Shown piece after piece: positions 1 through 6,463 of a stretch of DNA of 37,592 nucleotides (position 1 is its first letter; every line of letters begins with the position of its first letter). The notes under the pieces were generated by a model, which had not been told where the DNA came from, ran no database searches, and worked only from the letters and a program-made list of their open reading frames with translations. Source of the stretch: a virus; the IMG/VR virus record IMGVR_UViG_3300032342_000024, positions 1 through 37,592 of that record; one strand, 5' to 3'. The translations under genes and the position numbers were made by a program.

Positions 1-127
1 GACCTCGGACCTTCGAGAATATATCTACTCGACCTCGACACGATGAGGGATAACCTGAAGGGAACTCCTGCAGGGATTGAAGAAGTTTCGAAGAACGGAA
101 CTGAAACGCCGAACGATGTCCGGGAGA
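1..127. repeat. Left copy of 127-bp exact terminal overlap
   Basis: Identical to 37466-37592. An exact 127-base overlap equals a common assembler k-mer length, so it is most simply the closing overlap of a circular contig. The unique genome would then be 37465 bp. A genuine short terminal repeat of the virion DNA is possible but less likely. Confidence 0.95.
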
Positions 128-132
128 GTTAG
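1..132 (+). CDS. 3' part of junction-spanning hypothetical gene
   Basis: This is the end of the gene that starts at 37280 and runs off the right end of the contig. Because 1-127 repeats 37466-37592 exactly, the frame continues into this copy and stops at TAG 130-132. The joined product is 105 residues, basic, rich in Arg and Trp in its middle, with no recognised domain. It directly follows the small terminase gene. The continuous frame across the junction supports a circular map. Function unknown. Confidence 0.75.
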   Translation, partial: DLGPSRIYLLDLDTMRDNLKGTPAGIEEVSKNGTETPNDVRES

Positions 133-170
133 CAAGACTTTCAAGAAATGGGGAAGGAAATCGAACAGGG

Positions 171-974
171 ATGGGATTCAGGATGGGGAACAGGAGATCA
201 CTGACGGCTGAGGACGCCCGCGTCATGCGGGCGATCGGGGACGGGAAGAAGCTGGTCGAGCTGTGCGGCGAGATGCCGAAGGCCGACAACGTGGAGGTCG
301 CGAGGGTGATCAATCGCCTCGTCGAGGAGGGGAGGCTCGACCGCTTCAAGATCGACAGGTACGAGTCGCCGACGTATGCGCTCTCGGAGTTGGGAGAATC
401 GGCGCTCGATGATTATCAGGATGATAAGGAAGGAGGACTGAACAAAATGGGATCGGGGAAGAAGCCGCTCGACCCGGAGAAGGTCGCGCGGATAAGGGAA
501 CTGAGCAGGCTCGGGAGAACGAACAAGCAGATCGCGAGGGAGATGAGGCTGAGCAAGTCGTGCGTCTACCGCTACGCGAAGGGCGTGTCGGTCAAGAGAT
601 TCGACGAACCCGAAAGGACGGTCACGGCGGGGCCGGGCGAGGTCATCTGCTCGTACAGGGCCGAGCCGCTCAAGAACGAGGACGGCACGCCGATGAAGGT
701 CAAGGACCTCGAGGCGCAGAAGGCCGAGGAGATTCCCGCGCCGTCGATCATGGACCTCGCAGAATTGTCGGCCGCGCTCGAGAAGGCGAAGCGGTGGCTC
801 GCGGGGAGGGTCTCGATAAGCGCGAAGGGATGGCTGTCAGTGAAGGACGTCCTGCTCGGGGAGGACGCGTACACGGCCATCTGCGGCGAGTGCGACAAGA
901 CGATCCGCGAGACGCTGCTGAACGGCGGGAAGATCAGGGGGACGCGTGATCGACGGGGAGTTCTGAAGCGATGA
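171..974 (+). CDS. DNA-binding protein with two helix-turn-helix segments
   Basis: 267 residues. Residues about 10-75 look like a winged helix-turn-helix (a helical stretch, then RVINRLVEEGRLDR and a short wing). Residues about 98-135 form a second, resolvase-type HTH (VARIRELSRLGRTNKQIARE followed by LSKSCVYRYAKG). The C-terminal part carries a CGEC pair and is otherwise unknown. A GGAGG at about 432-436 precedes an in-frame ATG at 447, so the C-terminal half may also be made separately. It could be a regulator of the following operon or a DNA-packaging accessory. The 183 ATG is an alternative start. Confidence 0.75.
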   Translation: MGFRMGNRRSLTAEDARVMRAIGDGKKLVELCGEMPKADNVEVARVINRLVEEGRLDRFKIDRYESPTYALSELGESALDDYQDDKEGGLNKMGSGKKPLDPEKVARIRELSRLGRTNKQIAREMRLSKSCVYRYAKGVSVKRFDEPERTVTAGPGEVICSYRAEPLKNEDGTPMKVKDLEAQKAEEIPAPSIMDLAELSAALEKAKRWLAGRVSISAKGWLSVKDVLLGEDAYTAICGECDKTIRETLLNGGKIRGTRDRRGVLKR

Positions 975-1108
975 AATGTGAATTTTGCCCGAAGGCGACG
1001 CTCGACGAGAACGGCGTCATCATCTGTCCGAGGGACGGACTGCCGAAGCGCCCGTGCGACGACTGCGAGATAGTGCTCGCCGTCGAGGAGGCGAGGGATG
1101 GCGCATAG
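971..1108 (+). CDS. Small zinc-ribbon protein
   Basis: 45 residues, starting at an ATGA that overlaps the upstream stop. Two cysteine pairs are visible: CEFC near residue 3 and CDDC near residue 31, with an extra Cys at about 20. This is the layout of a single zinc ribbon. It overlaps the following glycosyltransferase gene by 11 bases. Specific function unknown. It is the first of about 20 small Cys-rich products in this genome. Confidence 0.65.
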   Translation: MKCEFCPKATLDENGVIICPRDGLPKRPCDDCEIVLAVEEARDGA

Positions 1109-1775
1109 GGTGTTCCTCGGGATCCCGTCGAAGCGGGGAATATCGGCGAGGGTGTTCAACCACATCGACCTGAAGGCGTTCGAGGCCGTCAGGATGAACG
1201 ACTCGTTCGGGCTCGACGTGACGCTCAACGAGCTGGTCGCGGAGTTCCTGAAGACCGACTGCGAGTGGTTTCTGAAGATGGACGACGACATAGTGCTGAG
1301 GGGGGACATGATGAGCCTCTTCGACATCCCCGGCGCGCTGATGGTGGCGCCCTACAGCAACAGCTTCCACGACGAGCCGGTGATCTCCGTCTACCAGTGG
1401 ACGAACGGGGACAAGGAAGACCTGGGCACGATGCCGCACGAGGCGATGGCCGACGTGATCGACAGGTGCAAGGCGGCGGGAGTCAGGCCGGTCTACCCGC
1501 TCGCGGACGTCGTCGGCAACTGCTACGCGGTCAAGCGCGAGGTCTACGAGAGGACGCTCGACGAGGACGGCGAGTGGTACAAGCAGGTGTGGAGGGACAG
1601 GTCCGGGAGGGTCAGGCGCGGAGAGGACGCCTACTTCTTCAGGAGATGCACGGCGCTGGGCATCTGCGTCCACGTGGCGTTCGACGTCAGGGTGAGCCAC
1701 CTCAAGCAGGTGGACCTCGCGCAGCTCTACGACGCGGCTCACGGGAAGGAGCTGAGATGGGGGGACGAGAAGTGA
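1098..1775 (+). CDS. GT-A type glycosyltransferase (family 2-like)
   Basis: 225 residues. The order of motifs fits a small GT-A fold enzyme: an N-terminal strand (VFLGIPSKRG), then WFLKMDDDI at residues 57-65, whose DDD would bind the metal and nucleotide sugar, then a mid segment ending in GNCYAVKREVYE, then GEDAYFFRRC and a terminal SHLKQVDL resembling the metal-binding His of such enzymes. Such viral enzymes modify virion proteins, viral DNA or host surface sugars. Which applies here cannot be told. No signal peptide, so cytoplasmic. Confidence 0.8.
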   Translation: MAHRVFLGIPSKRGISARVFNHIDLKAFEAVRMNDSFGLDVTLNELVAEFLKTDCEWFLKMDDDIVLRGDMMSLFDIPGALMVAPYSNSFHDEPVISVYQWTNGDKEDLGTMPHEAMADVIDRCKAAGVRPVYPLADVVGNCYAVKREVYERTLDEDGEWYKQVWRDRSGRVRRGEDAYFFRRCTALGICVHVAFDVRVSHLKQVDLAQLYDAAHGKELRWGDEK

Positions 1776-1777
1776 CG

Positions 1778-1951
1778 ATGTTAGAATTTCCCGACGAACT
1801 GCCTCGACACATCGAGTTCGTCTGCAGGAATTGCGGAGGTCGCATGAAAGAAGTAGTGCTTCAAGCCACCCCGCAGGTCGATGGATGGCGCTGCATGAAG
1901 TGCGGTCATGTTCGGGTCGAGACGATGAAGCCGAAGGTGATGCAGATATGA
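1778..1951 (+). CDS. Small zinc-ribbon protein
   Basis: 57 residues. CRNCGG near residue 17 and CMKCG near residue 40 form a classical C2-C2 zinc ribbon, as in small archaeal transcription-related or adaptor proteins. It starts two bases after the glycosyltransferase stop, so it is probably co-translated. No further function can be assigned. Confidence 0.7.
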   Translation: MLEFPDELPRHIEFVCRNCGGRMKEVVLQATPQVDGWRCMKCGHVRVETMKPKVMQI

Positions 1952-2268
1952 CCATCTGCGTCAAGTGCGCGAGGAAGTACCTGCAGCAGTGCATGACGAG
2001 GATACGCGGCGACCCGAGGGCGTGCGTCGCGTGCAAGAGGGAGCTGAAGGGCGCCGACCGCGAGGCGAAGCGGTGGCGCAGGGACAGGCTCGAGCGGTAC
2101 TTCTGCGACGAGTGCGCGGAGACGATCCTGCACAGGCAGACGGACGCATGCTACTACTGCAGGGCGCCTTTGAATCCGAGGGGGATGCGGCTGACGAGGG
2201 CGGCGCAGAACAACCCGGCGGAAGGCCCGGCCTATCGGAAGAGGATGACGGGGAGGAAGGTAGCATGA
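1948..2268 (+). CDS. Cys-rich multi-zinc-finger protein
   Basis: 106 residues, starting at the ATGA overlapping the previous stop. Four cysteine pairs are visible (CVKC, CVAC, CDEC, CYYC), separated by a strongly basic helix-like segment around residues 38-56. Probably two zinc-binding units and nucleic-acid contact, but the family is not recognised. Start chosen by the overlap. Upstream in-frame codons exist but would run deep into the preceding gene. Confidence 0.7.
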   Translation: MTICVKCARKYLQQCMTRIRGDPRACVACKRELKGADREAKRWRRDRLERYFCDECAETILHRQTDACYYCRAPLNPRGMRLTRAAQNNPAEGPAYRKRMTGRKVA

Positions 2269-2483
2269 GCAAAGAGGAGAAGGACACGACGATGGAAGAG
2301 ATGGACGCCTCGATAATGAAGGCGCTGCGAGAAGCCGAGATGGCGTTCGACGACAGGATGGAGAAAGACGGTTGGGATGTCTGGGTGGTCGTAGATTTGA
2401 AGGCTGTCAGACTGCAAGACGACGGGACGCCGCTCAAGCAGTTCGAGATAAAGAACTCGGTGCAGGCCGACGGGAGGCCTTAA
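2265..2483 (+). CDS. Hypothetical acidic protein
   Basis: 72 residues, ATGA overlap with the previous gene. Highly charged N-terminus rich in Glu, Asp and Met, then a strand-like stretch (GWDVWVVVDLKAVRL). No recognised domain. It closes the first translationally coupled run: the next 240 bases have different composition and look regulatory. Confidence 0.6.
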   Translation: MSKEEKDTTMEEMDASIMKALREAEMAFDDRMEKDGWDVWVVVDLKAVRLQDDGTPLKQFEIKNSVQADGRP

Positions 2484-2725
2484 ATATGTTTCACGGATGC
2501 GAAAGGTATTTAAAACATTCACCAAAAGGTATCATACCAAAAGGTATCGAACGTCTACGGCGGGGTAGATGTTCGCGATATTATGACACGCTTTCGTGCG
2601 TGGCGCGATTTACACGCGCATACATATCCGTCGCCTTCAAGTACGGCATGCAATCTGAGATAGGGCAATATTTGTTAATCGCTTTTAAGCAATTGCTGAA
2701 AAGGGCACGTCCGCTAAAAAGGAAG
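2484..2725 (+). promoter_or_regulatory. AT-richer promoter/operator region
   Basis: The stretch has codon-unlike composition and several archaeal TATA-like boxes (TTAAATATG at about 2481-2489, GTATTTAAAAC at about 2507-2517). Around 2520-2550 the 13-mer ACCAAAAGGTATC occurs twice in tandem. The pair creates GGTATCATACC, a near-perfect inverted repeat of operator type. A further small inverted repeat (GCTTTTAAGC) lies at about 2680-2690. It probably controls the genes starting at 2726. An in-frame ATG at 2486 could instead make this coding. Confidence 0.5.
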
Positions 2726-2893
2726 ATGATCGAGATCGAGGCGCGTGCTCCGGTCGAGGTCAGGATCGTGCACGAGGAAATCGACTATGTGTGGGGGAAT
2801 TTCAGGGTTCATGAGATCACGCATCGGGTTTTCTATGACAACGGATTCATGGCCGGAGGCAGAACGATGCTGATGAGCGAGGTCGAGCCATGA
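2726..2893 (+). CDS. Hypothetical protein (start uncertain)
   Basis: 55 residues from ATG 2726, ending MSEVEP. The frame is open upstream to ATG 2486, which would give 135 residues, but the added part has unusual codons and covers promoter-like sequence, so the short form is preferred. Strand-rich, no recognised domain. Its stop overlaps the next start (ATGA at 2890). Confidence 0.5.
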   Translation: MIEIEARAPVEVRIVHEEIDYVWGNFRVHEITHRVFYDNGFMAGGRTMLMSEVEP

Positions 2894-3105
2894 TCGACTC
2901 GGCGATCGGCATACTCATCGGCGTCGGCACGGGCTTCCTCGGCATCGGATGGATATGCCTCTGGGACTGGCTCAGAGAGCGGAGGGCGAAGAAGGAGTGC
3001 TGCCCGACGTGCGAGTTCTACAGGGGACAGGACCCGTACAGGTGCGCGGACTGCGAGGACGACGCGGCGGACGGGAACGAGTATCCGCTGTGGAGGCGAT
3101 TATGA
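2890..3105 (+). CDS. Membrane-anchored zinc-ribbon protein
   Basis: 71 residues. Residues 4-26 form one hydrophobic transmembrane segment rich in Gly and Ile. It is followed by a basic stop-transfer stretch (RERRAKK) and a C-terminal zinc ribbon with CCPTC and CADC. The predicted layout is a short membrane anchor with a cytoplasmic metal-binding knob. Coupled by ATGA to both neighbours. Function unknown. Confidence 0.7.
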   Translation: MIDSAIGILIGVGTGFLGIGWICLWDWLRERRAKKECCPTCEFYRGQDPYRCADCEDDAADGNEYPLWRRL

Positions 3106-3545
3106 ATCCAACGTTCTCGGACATGATGAAGATCGCTAAGGTGTTCCGCGAGCATGCGAACGATGAGGACGTAGGGCCTGTGGTGGCGCTGATCATCGGG
3201 CTCCCGCCGATCAAGAGCGTGCCCGAGAAGCCGACGCAAGAAGTCGGAGAAGTGACAGAAGATGCCCCTCTGGACTTTCACTGGGAGGAGAGCATCGACA
3301 GGATAGTGACGAGCGAGTCCGAGACGACGAGCAACTCCGAATCGCTCGGTTGGATATGCTTCCAGAACAGGGAGCCGGTCAGGTGCGACCGTTGCGGGGG
3401 CATGATGCACACCGGGTTCTCCAACGACGACGGCGACGACGACCGCTCGTTCTGCTGGGATTGCATGGACATGATGTACATCGAGGGGAGGGTGCGCATG
3501 CTCAGGAAGGCGGTCAAGAAGTTCTTCTCGAGGGTGGACGCATGA
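3102..3545 (+). CDS. Hypothetical protein with C-terminal zinc finger
   Basis: 147 residues, ATGA start. Residues 1-50 are helical with a hydrophobic patch (VVALIIGLPP). The middle is acidic and Ser/Thr-rich. The C-terminal third carries CDRCGG and CWDC with an intervening Asp run, followed by a basic helix. Probably a metal-stabilised adaptor. Family not recognised. Confidence 0.65.
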   Translation: MNPTFSDMMKIAKVFREHANDEDVGPVVALIIGLPPIKSVPEKPTQEVGEVTEDAPLDFHWEESIDRIVTSESETTSNSESLGWICFQNREPVRCDRCGGMMHTGFSNDDGDDDRSFCWDCMDMMYIEGRVRMLRKAVKKFFSRVDA

Positions 3546-3820
3546 TCGAGCTGATCGGCTACGCGGGCATAGTCATCATCAACGCGGCGCAGTTCCCGCA
3601 GCTGTACAAGATGGTCAAGGTCAGGAAGACCGACCAGCACAGCGCCGTCTACTACTTCATGATCGCGCTCGCGATCGAGTTCTACCTCGCGTACGCGGTC
3701 CTCACGAACGACCCGGTGTTCATCGTATCGAACGCGCTCGGGCAGATCCAGCCGTGGGCGCTGATGTATCTCACGATCAAGTGGAAGAACGGAGATGGGA
3801 AGGAGGTTGAGAAGGCATGA
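3542..3820 (+). CDS. SemiSWEET-like (PQ-loop) small membrane transporter
   Basis: 92 residues with three predicted transmembrane helices (about 5-22, 36-55, 58-78), the size and layout of a SemiSWEET half-transporter. A PQ motif is visible at residues 19-20 (FPQLYKM), followed by the usual basic loop (VKVRKTDQHS). The third helix holds the conserved-type Asn (SNALGQ). SemiSWEETs dimerise and pass sugars or related small molecules through the cell membrane. A copy in a virus is unusual. It could supply the neighbouring glycosyltransferase with sugar, but that is inference. Confidence 0.7.
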   Translation: MIELIGYAGIVIINAAQFPQLYKMVKVRKTDQHSAVYYFMIALAIEFYLAYAVLTNDPVFIVSNALGQIQPWALMYLTIKWKNGDGKEVEKA

Positions 3821-3987
3821 TAACGAGGCGGTACTACTGGGTCACGTGCAGGGCGTGCGGAGGGAAGGGCTACATATCGTACGGGGCGGGGTCGCTCCCA
3901 TACTCGGGGACGACGGGGAACGCGGCCGAGACCTGCCCGGTGTGCGGGGGCTCCAAGACGCAGCTGATAACGGAGGAAGAGACATGA
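3817..3987 (+). CDS. DnaJ-type zinc-ribbon protein
   Basis: 56 residues, ATGA start. CRACGGKG near residue 12 and CPVCGG near residue 41 match the CxxCxGxG repeats of DnaJ zinc domains. The linker is rich in Gly, Ser and Tyr. No J-domain is present. Possibly a protein or nucleic-acid adaptor. Coupled to the phosphoesterase gene that follows. Confidence 0.7.
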   Translation: MITRRYYWVTCRACGGKGYISYGAGSLPYSGTTGNAAETCPVCGGSKTQLITEEET

Positions 3988-4730
3988 GAACTGGATTGTT
4001 CATCGGGGACATGCATGCGGAATCGAAGTTCGGGCTGACGTTGACGCCCGAGAGTGCGGCGCAGAGGAAGCTCAGCTCGCTGTGGAAGGAGATGGCGACG
4101 ACCGTCAAGCCGGACTTCGTCGTCGTGAACGGGGACTGCTGCGAGGGATGGAACCCGAAGGAGAAGGCGCGGTGGCTCATGACGAGCGACATGGCCGAGC
4201 AGGTCGATACCGCCGTCGAGTTCCTGAACATGATCAAGGGCGACCCGGACTTCGTCTTCACGGAGGGCTCGGGATACCACGTCGGGCAGAACATGAGCCT
4301 CGACGAGCTGGTGTCGAGGGACATGCGCGGGGAGTTCGGGACGGACAAGGCGATAGACCTCAAGGACGAGGGCATCAAGATTCACGCGTGCCACAACGTG
4401 GGGTACTCGGCGGTCCCAGCGTACAGGACAACGGCGATAGCGAGGGAGCTGATGGTCGCGACGATCAACGCGGACACGCTCGGGCAGTACGACATCCTGC
4501 TCAGGTCGCACGTGCACTATCACGTCTACGTCGAGTACGGGCACACGGCGGGGCATGTGCTGCCGTGCTGGAAGGTGCGCGACCCCTTCGCGATGAAGAA
4601 GGGACTGGCAATGAACCCAAAGGTCGGGTGGGTCGTGTACGAGTTCTACGACGACGGGACATTCCAGTACGATAGGAGGAAGTCGAAGCTGGTCGACGTC
4701 AAGAACCAGATCGGGAGGGTGATACTGTGA
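3984..4730 (+). CDS. Calcineurin-like metallophosphoesterase
   Basis: 248 residues. The metal-binding series of the family is visible: GDMH at 8-11, VNGDCCEG at 48-54, a GSGYH at 95-99 in place of the usual GNH(D/E), a mid His (IHACHN), and RSHVHYH near residue 175. Such enzymes hydrolyse phosphodiesters or phosphomonoesters with two metals. Substrate cannot be told: nucleotides, RNA/DNA ends or phosphorylated sugars are all possible. The altered GNH motif makes the substrate harder to guess. ATGA start, coupled downstream by GTGA. Confidence 0.8.
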   Translation: MRTGLFIGDMHAESKFGLTLTPESAAQRKLSSLWKEMATTVKPDFVVVNGDCCEGWNPKEKARWLMTSDMAEQVDTAVEFLNMIKGDPDFVFTEGSGYHVGQNMSLDELVSRDMRGEFGTDKAIDLKDEGIKIHACHNVGYSAVPAYRTTAIARELMVATINADTLGQYDILLRSHVHYHVYVEYGHTAGHVLPCWKVRDPFAMKKGLAMNPKVGWVVYEFYDDGTFQYDRRKSKLVDVKNQIGRVIL

Positions 4731-4939
4731 AGAAACACGAAGAGATATTCGTGCCGGAGTTGGAAGAAATACCGGACACGATCAGGTACAAGCCGTGGAC
4801 TGAGAAAGAAGACGAGGTCGTCAAGAAATACTATCCGACCAAGCCGACGGCGGCGATCGCGAAGTACCTCGACAGGACGAAGCACTCGATCGAGCAGCAC
4901 GCGAGGGAGATAGGACTCAAGAAGGGGGTTCAACTGTGA
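4727..4939 (+). CDS. Myb/SANT-like DNA-binding protein
   Basis: 70 residues, GTG start overlapping the upstream stop. Residues about 23-66 (WTEKEDEVVKKYYPTK, then AAIAKYLDRTKHSIEQHARE) show the Trp-led three-helix pattern of Myb/SANT-like domains found in phage regulators and terminase-associated proteins. The N-terminus is acidic. Likely a sequence-specific DNA-binding regulator. Target unknown. Confidence 0.7.
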   Translation: MKKHEEIFVPELEEIPDTIRYKPWTEKEDEVVKKYYPTKPTAAIAKYLDRTKHSIEQHAREIGLKKGVQL

Positions 4940-5319
4940 GCAAGAGACACAACAAGGAGAAGGTCAGCAAGGCGCAGGTCGATGAGGAGATCAAGCAGGG
5001 CAAGAGGCTGCCGAACGGGCACAGCCCCGGATGCAAGTGCATGGAGTGCTTCAAGATACGGGTGTCGTTCCTGATGCACGGGGTCCAGCTGACGCTCAAG
5101 GACGTCGACAGGCGGCTCACGGGAATCGAGGTCAAGATAGGGCTGACGCCGAGGCAGCCGGAGAAGCCGGTCATCGACCTCGTGCAGAAGAGTGATGTTC
5201 CACCGGCGGTAGACGCGGGGACGGGAGCCGAGGCGATGCCAGCAGGCACGTCGGTAAGTAGCCCATCTCCCAACTCAAACCCTGCGACCGACACCGGTGA
5301 GAAGGAGGCGGGCGGATGA
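4936..5319 (+). CDS. Hypothetical protein with CxCxxC motif
   Basis: 127 residues, GTG start. Basic N-terminus rich in Lys, then GCKCMECFK near residue 32, a helical segment (LTLKDVDRRLTGIEVKIGLT), and a long Pro/Ser/Thr/Ala-rich tail after residue 75 that looks disordered. No family recognised. Confidence 0.6.
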   Translation: MSKRHNKEKVSKAQVDEEIKQGKRLPNGHSPGCKCMECFKIRVSFLMHGVQLTLKDVDRRLTGIEVKIGLTPRQPEKPVIDLVQKSDVPPAVDAGTGAEAMPAGTSVSSPSPNSNPATDTGEKEAGG

Positions 5320-5459
5320 ATTGCCCGGTGTGCGGCAGATCATCGGACGGGAATCTGCCTCTCATGAAGGTCGACACAGACTTTCCTGAGAAGGTCCGGG
5401 CGACCGTCTGGATATGCCCGTGCGGAATCGTCTATGGGACGAAGAAGGAGGAGGCGTGA
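5316..5459 (+). CDS. Small zinc-ribbon protein
   Basis: 47 residues, ATGA start. CPVCG at residue 3 and CPCG near residue 34 define a zinc ribbon, and the C-terminus is Lys/Glu-rich. It overlaps the next gene by GTGA. Function unknown. Confidence 0.65.
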   Translation: MNCPVCGRSSDGNLPLMKVDTDFPEKVRATVWICPCGIVYGTKKEEA

Positions 5460-5626
5460 TCGCGCCCGGCGATCGACTCATGCCCGTGTGCTCCAGATGC
5501 GGAGTCAGGTACGAGTACGACGCCACGACGCTGGTCATGCCGGGCGACGACCCGCAGAAGAGCGGGACGTTCGTGCTGTGCGACAACTGTCAGGCGTTCA
5601 CGCGTCCGGCGGGGGTCGCGAGTTAG
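5456..5626 (+). CDS. Small zinc-ribbon protein
   Basis: 56 residues from GTG 5456, chosen for the GTGA overlap. ATG 5480 is an alternative. CSRCG and CDNC pairs about 28 residues apart form a zinc ribbon with a strand-rich loop between them. Function unknown. Confidence 0.65.
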   Translation: MIAPGDRLMPVCSRCGVRYEYDATTLVMPGDDPQKSGTFVLCDNCQAFTRPAGVAS

Positions 5627-5642
5627 AGGAAGGGAAGGGGAC

Positions 5643-6134
5643 ATGACGGAACTGAAAGACGAACCGATGGACCCGCAGGGGTACGAGCAGAGGGACGGAA
5701 AGCTCCACTGCACTACCTGCGGGTCGGTGCATGAAGTGTGGACGTGCAAGTGCGGGAAGAGCGGGACGAAGACGTTCATGCTCAGGCACTTGGAGGACAG
5801 GTGGGGGAAGAACGCGCCCTGGGCGGTCGCGGCGCACATGCTGGTCGGACCGAACCCGATGACAGCGTTCCACGGCGAACAGCTCTCTGAGGGCAGTATC
5901 GAGCAGAGGATAGTCCTGAGAGCGAAGGTCGAGGCGGCGCCGGAGCCGATCGCGGAGAGCCTTGTCGAGGAAGTTCTCTCGAAGATCGAGGTGCCATCTG
6001 CGGCGAAGGTCGGGGAGCCGAAGGCGGTCGTGATTGAACCTCTGCCGGGAACGACAGGACCGAGGAACATGGAACGGTCGCACAAGAAGACGACGCCCGC
6101 GAAGACGAAGAACCTCACGAGGGGGCAGGGATGA
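5643..6134 (+). CDS. Hypothetical protein with N-terminal zinc ribbon
   Basis: 163 residues behind a purine-rich Shine-Dalgarno stretch (GGAAGGGAAGGGG). CTTCG at about residue 23 and CKCGK at about 35 make a zinc ribbon. A helical part (LRHLEDRWGKNAPWAVAAHM) follows, and the last 60 residues are Pro/Ala/Lys-rich and probably disordered. Coupled by ATGA to the next gene. Family not recognised. Confidence 0.65.
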   Translation: MTELKDEPMDPQGYEQRDGKLHCTTCGSVHEVWTCKCGKSGTKTFMLRHLEDRWGKNAPWAVAAHMLVGPNPMTAFHGEQLSEGSIEQRIVLRAKVEAAPEPIAESLVEEVLSKIEVPSAAKVGEPKAVVIEPLPGTTGPRNMERSHKKTTPAKTKNLTRGQG

Positions 6135-6463
6135 CCGACGAGCAGCTCACGGAGCCGAGCAACATGACGGTCTCCTTCAGCGGGGGAGTCTTCGCGCCGG
6201 TCTCGAACAAGCCTCATCTGATCGTGGCGTACGTGAAGGGGAGGGAGCTCATCTACACGGACGTCGGCGACTGCGGGGACGTTCAGGCGGCCATGTGGCA
6301 GATGACCGGATGGGTCGAGAAGGTGTCGGCGGAGATGGGATACAAGCTCCTGATGGCGTCGCTCATCGACCCTGAGATCGAGGAGAAGGTGCGCACACAC
6401 TTCAGGATGATCGCGGCGGGCGCGAATCTGACGATGGTATGTCAGCCGGACTGGAAGGGATAG
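6131..6463 (+). CDS. Hypothetical protein upstream of terminase
   Basis: 110 residues, ATGA start. Strand-rich N-terminal half and helical C-terminal half (PEIEEKVRTHFRMIAAGAN). No Cys pairs. It overlaps the terminase start by 25 bases, so the two are probably coupled. A packaging-related role is possible from position only. Confidence 0.6.
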   Translation: MTDEQLTEPSNMTVSFSGGVFAPVSNKPHLIVAYVKGRELIYTDVGDCGDVQAAMWQMTGWVEKVSAEMGYKLLMASLIDPEIEEKVRTHFRMIAAGANLTMVCQPDWKG

